This document shows, one piece after another, positions 6,680 through 9,816 of a DNA stretch of 9,816 nucleotides (position 1 is the first letter of the stretch; each line of letters begins with the position of its first letter). Origin of the DNA: an uncultured Gemmatimonadales bacterium (lineage in GTDB: Bacteria > Gemmatimonadota > Gemmatimonadetes > Longimicrobiales > Gaopeijiaceae); the NCBI GenBank assembly GCA_937983085.1, contig CALJKZ010000430.1, positions 1 through 9,816 on the forward strand. Reading direction: 5' to 3'. Below the pieces are notes generated by a model. The model did not search any database. It was given only the letters and a program-made list of their open reading frames with translations, and had not been told where the DNA came from. Both the position numbers and the translations under genes were made by a program.

Positions 6680-9472
6680 ATGAAGAAACGCGGGTGGTTG
6701 ATTGTGGTCCTGGCGTTGGCGTTCACCGCCGCTCCTGCCTTGGGGCAGGCGCAAGGGACCATCCAGGGTACGGTGCGGAGCGCCGACAGTGGACTAGGAC
6801 TCGGAAACGCACGAGTCGAGGTGCCGAGCCTGGGTCGAGTGACCCTTTCCAACGGGGCCGGGGCCTTCACCATCGGGGACGTTCCTGCGGGCACGTACGC
6901 CCTCGAGGTGCGCTTGCTGGGGTATGGCCTTCAAACGGTGGAGTTCACCGTCGGTAGCGGTCAGACTGTGAACGTCGACGTCGTTCTCGGCGTATCGGCG
7001 TTCGAGCTCGACGAGGTAGTGGTCACGGGTAGTCGAACCCGGCCCCGAACGGTGACCGAGTCGATGGTGCCCATCGACGTCATCCCCTTCAGGGAGATCG
7101 AGCAGCAGGCCGAGACGAACATCGACTTCATGCTCCGTAACGTCATTCCGTCGTTCAACGTGAACATGCAGCCCATCAGTGACGCGGCCACGATCTCGCG
7201 GCCGGCGAACCTCCGTGGGCTGGCCTCGGACCACACACTCGTGCTGGTGAACGGCAAACGGCGTCACCGCGGGGCGGTGATCTCGTGGCTCGGCGGCGGC
7301 CTCTCGGACGGGGCCCAGGGGCCGGACATCTCGGCCATACCGGGCATCGCGCTGCAACAGGTGGAAGTTCTCCGGGACGGGGCCTCGGCCCAGTACGGGT
7401 CGGACGCCATCGCCGGGGTTCTCAACTTCCAGCTCAAGAACGAGCGATCCGGTGGCTCGCTGCAGTTCAAGTCCGGCCAGTACTACGATGGCGGCACCTT
7501 CGTCGACGGCGCCGGCCGCCAGTGGGACGGCGACGGCAATCAGGTGTCCGTAGCCGGGAACTTCGGTATTCCCCTCGGGCAGTCCGGATTCGCCAACCTC
7601 AGCCTCGAGTACGGCAACCAGGATCCGACCGACCGGGCCATCCAGCGGTCCGACGCGGCGGCTCTGCGCTCGGCCGGCAACACCGCCGTTCGGACGCCGT
7701 CGGCCCAGGTCTGGGGCTCCCCTCGTGTGTCGGACGACTTCAAGCTGTGGCTCAACACCGGCTACAACTTCGACGACGACGAGCAGGTCTACGCCTTCGG
7801 CGGCCTCTCCACGAAGGAAGTCGACGGCGGCTTCTTCTTCCGTAATCCCAACACGCGCGGCGGCGTCTTCTCGGCCGACGGCGGAGCGACCCTCCTCGTG
7901 GGTGACGTCCTCGAAGCGCGGGGCCTCGGGACCGCGAGCTGTCCGACGGTGACGATCACCAACGACGTACCCGATCCGGTTGCCCTGCAGCAGGTCTTCG
8001 ACGATCCGAACTGCTTCACCTTCCAGGAGCGCTTCCCCGGCGGCTTCACCCCTCAGTTCGGTGGGCACGCCGTCGACGCTTCGGTGGTGGGTGGCGTGAA
8101 GGGCCAGACCGACGGTGGTGTCTTCTGGGACGCGAGCGCGAGTTGGGGCAGAAACCTCGCCGACTACTTCATCTACAACACCGTGAACGCGGCTCTGGGC
8201 CCGGAGACCCCGACGTCTTTCGATCCCGGGTTCTACAATCAGGAAGAGCTAAGCCTGAACCTCGATCTGTCGTATCGGATCAATGAGGTCGCCAGCCTCG
8301 CCGGCGGTCTCGAGCGGCGTGAAGAGCGCTTCGAGATCGGTCAGGGTGAGGAGGACTCGTGGACCATCGGGCCCTATGCGGCCCAGGGGTTCAGCTCCGC
8401 CTCCAACGGCTTCCCGGGCTTCAGCCCTCTCGCATCGGGCGATTGGGCCCGACGCAACATCGCGGTCTACGCGGACCTGAATCTCGGTCGTGCCAACGAC
8501 CCCTGGTAGATCGGGCTCGCTGCTCGGTATGAGGATTTCTCGGACTTCGGCGGCAAGGCCACCGGGAAGATCTCGGCCCGCGTCGAAGCCACCGACCAGG
8601 TGGCGTTCCGCGCGAGCGCCAACACCGGATTCCGTGCGCCGACCCCTGGCCAGCAGAACGCCTTCAACGTGTCGACGGTTTTCGACACCGACATCGGTGA
8701 CCTGGTGAACCGGGGCACCATTCCGTCGACGTCCGCGGTGGCACGGCTTCGTGGCGGCGAGCAGCTGCAGCCGGAATCATCCATCAGTCTCGCGGCGGGC
8801 GTGGTGTACGAGCGCGAAGCTTGGCGGCTCACGGCGGACTATTTCCGGATCTCGATCACGGACCGCTTTGCTCAGACGAGCGACTTCACGCTGACCGATG
8901 CGGAGGTCGATCAGCTCGTTTCCGAGGGCATCACGAGCGCGGCCAACCTGTCGGAGTTCCGCTTCTTCACGAACGACTTCGCGACGCGGACCCAAGGAAT
9001 CGACCTTGTGGCGAACTATTCGCCGGGCCCCGCGACCAACGTGAGTCTCCTGTTCAACTACACGGGGACGAAGGTCACCGAGCGGAACCCGGACATCGTG
9101 GATGACTCCCGGGTGGATCAGCTCGAGCGGGCGCTGCCGCGGTTCCGCAGCGTGGCGAGCGTCTGGCATGATCTTGGTGCGGTAACGGGCCTCGTACGCG
9201 GTACCTACTACGACGGCTTCTACGACTCCGAGCTCAGCGACCCTGATCAGCGGTACGGGGCGAGCGTCATCTTCGACCTCGAGGTGACCGTTCCCCTCAT
9301 GGAGAACGCGACCTTCGCCGTGGGCGCGAACAACATCTTCAACACCTATCCGGACCAGAACCCGAACGCGTCGGACCTGGGTGCACTCTACCCCGAGAGC
9401 ACGCCGTACGGGTTCAACGGTGGGTACTACTACATCCGACTGAGCTACAACTGGCTCTGGTCGTCCAGGTAG
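6680..9472 (+). pseudogene. TonB-dependent outer-membrane receptor with one internal TAG
   Basis: One frame of 930 sense positions runs from the ATG at 6680 to the TAG at 9470-9472, interrupted only by TAG at 8507-8509 (codon 610). Order: signal peptide 1-22 (cleavage near ALG); carboxypeptidase-like regulatory domain about 26-105 (TIQGTVRSADSGLGLGNARV, AGTYALEVRLLGY); TonB-box-like DEVVVTGSR at 111-119; plug domain about 125-255 with NLRGL, VLVNGKRRHRG and VLRDGASAQYGSDAIAGVLN; then the beta-barrel to the end, closing with the aromatic strand YYYIRLSYNW. Sequence after the stop resumes in frame with standard barrel motifs (IGLAARYEDFSDFGG, FRASANTGFRAPTPGQQ), so the lesion is a single substitution, for example CAG, TGG or TTG to TAG. 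Without readthrough, the product would be 609 residues lacking the last third of the barrel and should not assemble. The ligand cannot be told from sequence. If the stop is a sequencing error or a strain polymorphism, this is an ordinary intact receptor gene. Confidence 0.88.
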
Positions 9473-9485
9473 GTCGGTAACTCGG

Positions 9486-9529
9486 CCCGTCCCCTGCCCG
9501 TCGAGTCCTTCGACGCGGCAGGGGGCGGG
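9486..9529. terminator. Strong hairpin between convergent genes, likely bidirectional terminator
   Basis: Arms at 9486-9504 and 9510-9529 form a 19-bp stem (one G-T wobble at 9490/9525, one bulged C at 9516) around a 5-nt loop GTCCT. It sits 13 nt after the receptor stop and 4 nt before the HD-GYP stop on the opposite strand. There is no T-tract on either side, so termination would rely on the stem or on Rho; it may also block read-through antisense transcription or protect mRNA 3' ends. Confidence 0.75.
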
Positions 9530-9533
9530 ACCG

Positions 9534-9572
9534 CTAGAACTCCCGCCAATCCGAATCGAGGACCTTCCGGTA
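9534..9572. repeat. 39-bp direct repeat, right copy
   Basis: Second copy of the repeat at 6459-6497. Here it is the genuine 3' end of the HD-GYP gene (stop plus 12 codons), so this is probably the parental copy. Confidence 0.95.
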
Positions 9573-9816
9573 CACCTCGCTTTCGGCGAAGAGCTCCACC
9601 ACCTGGGTGTCGAGCATGCCCTCTTCCGCCTCCCATCGGAGGATCTGAATGGCTTTCTCCACGGGCATGGCCTTCTTGTACGGCCTGTCCGACGCGGTGA
9701 GCGCGTCGAAGATGTCGCACACCGTCATGATCCGCGTCTCGAGGGAGAGGTGCTCCCCGGTCACGCCGTCGGGGTAGCCGGACCCGTCGAGCTTCTCGTG
9801 GTGCCCGCGGACGATC
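9534..9816 (-). CDS. HD-GYP domain phosphodiesterase, C-terminal part (5' end beyond window)
   Basis: Read on the minus strand, the frame is open from the right edge to the TAG at 9534-9536 (93 visible residues after one partial codon). It starts with IVRGHHEKLDGSGYPDG, the HD-GYP signature HHExxDGxGYP, followed by DIFDALTASDRPYKKAMP, also characteristic of this family. HD-GYP proteins hydrolyse cyclic di-GMP (some cyclic GMP-AMP) with a metal cluster; the HD dyad and any receiver or sensor domain lie outside the window, so the full architecture is unknown. Residues from about 60 onward (EEGMLDTQVVELF) form the usual C-terminal helices. The gene converges on the TonB-dependent receptor with a hairpin between them. 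Its final 12 codons and stop are duplicated at 6459-6497. Confidence 0.9.
   Translation of the reverse strand, partial: IVRGHHEKLDGSGYPDGVTGEHLSLETRIMTVCDIFDALTASDRPYKKAMPVEKAIQILRWEAEEGMLDTQVVELFAESEVYRKVLDSDWREF

Noticed and set aside
6794..8068. Minus-strand frame of 424 codons opposite the TonB-dependent receptor
   Set aside because: Antisense shadow of a strongly supported receptor gene; composition is typical of reversed GC-rich codons.
4657..8509. Genetic code change: in-frame TAA and TAG could be read as amino acids in this organism
   Set aside because: TAG is the natural end of three genes here (614, 9472, 9534) at positions where the protein family also ends, and the acetyltransferase lacks a start codon as well. 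Two isolated nonsense lesions are simpler.

Overview
This is a GC-rich window (roughly two thirds G+C by eye) from a diderm bacterium. A TonB-dependent outer-membrane receptor with an N-terminal carboxypeptidase-like domain, several exported NHL beta-propeller proteins, a HupE/UreJ-type membrane protein and a eukaryote-like Ser/Thr kinase together suggest an environmental lineage such as Gemmatimonadota. That assignment is inference; there is no rRNA or marker gene to test it.

Layout. (a) 1-1840, minus strand: two tandem paralogous exported NHL-propeller proteins related to peptidyl-alpha-hydroxyglycine alpha-amidating lyase (PAL). The downstream one (575 to 1) runs off the left edge; the upstream one (1840 to 614) is complete. 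(b) 1841-2068: divergent intergenic region. (c) 2069-4553, plus strand: a HupE/UreJ-type membrane protein followed 52 nt later by a third, divergent NHL-propeller protein, probably one operon. (d) 4567-5085: a GNAT acetyltransferase broken by an in-frame TAA and lacking a recognisable start codon. Its old stop overlaps (ATGA) the start of (e) 5082-6407, a membrane-anchored Ser/Thr kinase with a DUF3592-like C-terminal domain. (f) 6408-6679: leader region holding a 39-bp copy of the 3' end of the HD-GYP gene found at the right edge. (g) 6680-9472: a TonB-dependent receptor gene interrupted by a single in-frame TAG at codon 610. (h) 9486-9529: a strong hairpin between convergent genes. (i) 9816-9534, minus strand: the C-terminal part of an HD-GYP phosphodiesterase, open at the right edge.

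As a set, the genes suggest envelope and periplasm functions (outer-membrane uptake, a possible metal transporter, exported propeller proteins with a metal-site-like residue pattern) and signalling (kinase, HD-GYP). No single pathway is proven. The most notable signals are two otherwise intact reading frames each cut by one nonsense codon, and the perfect 39-bp direct repeat that brackets the receptor gene and coincides with the last 12 codons plus stop of the HD-GYP gene. I see no phage, CRISPR, tRNA, rRNA or transposase sequence, and no clearly new multi-gene system.
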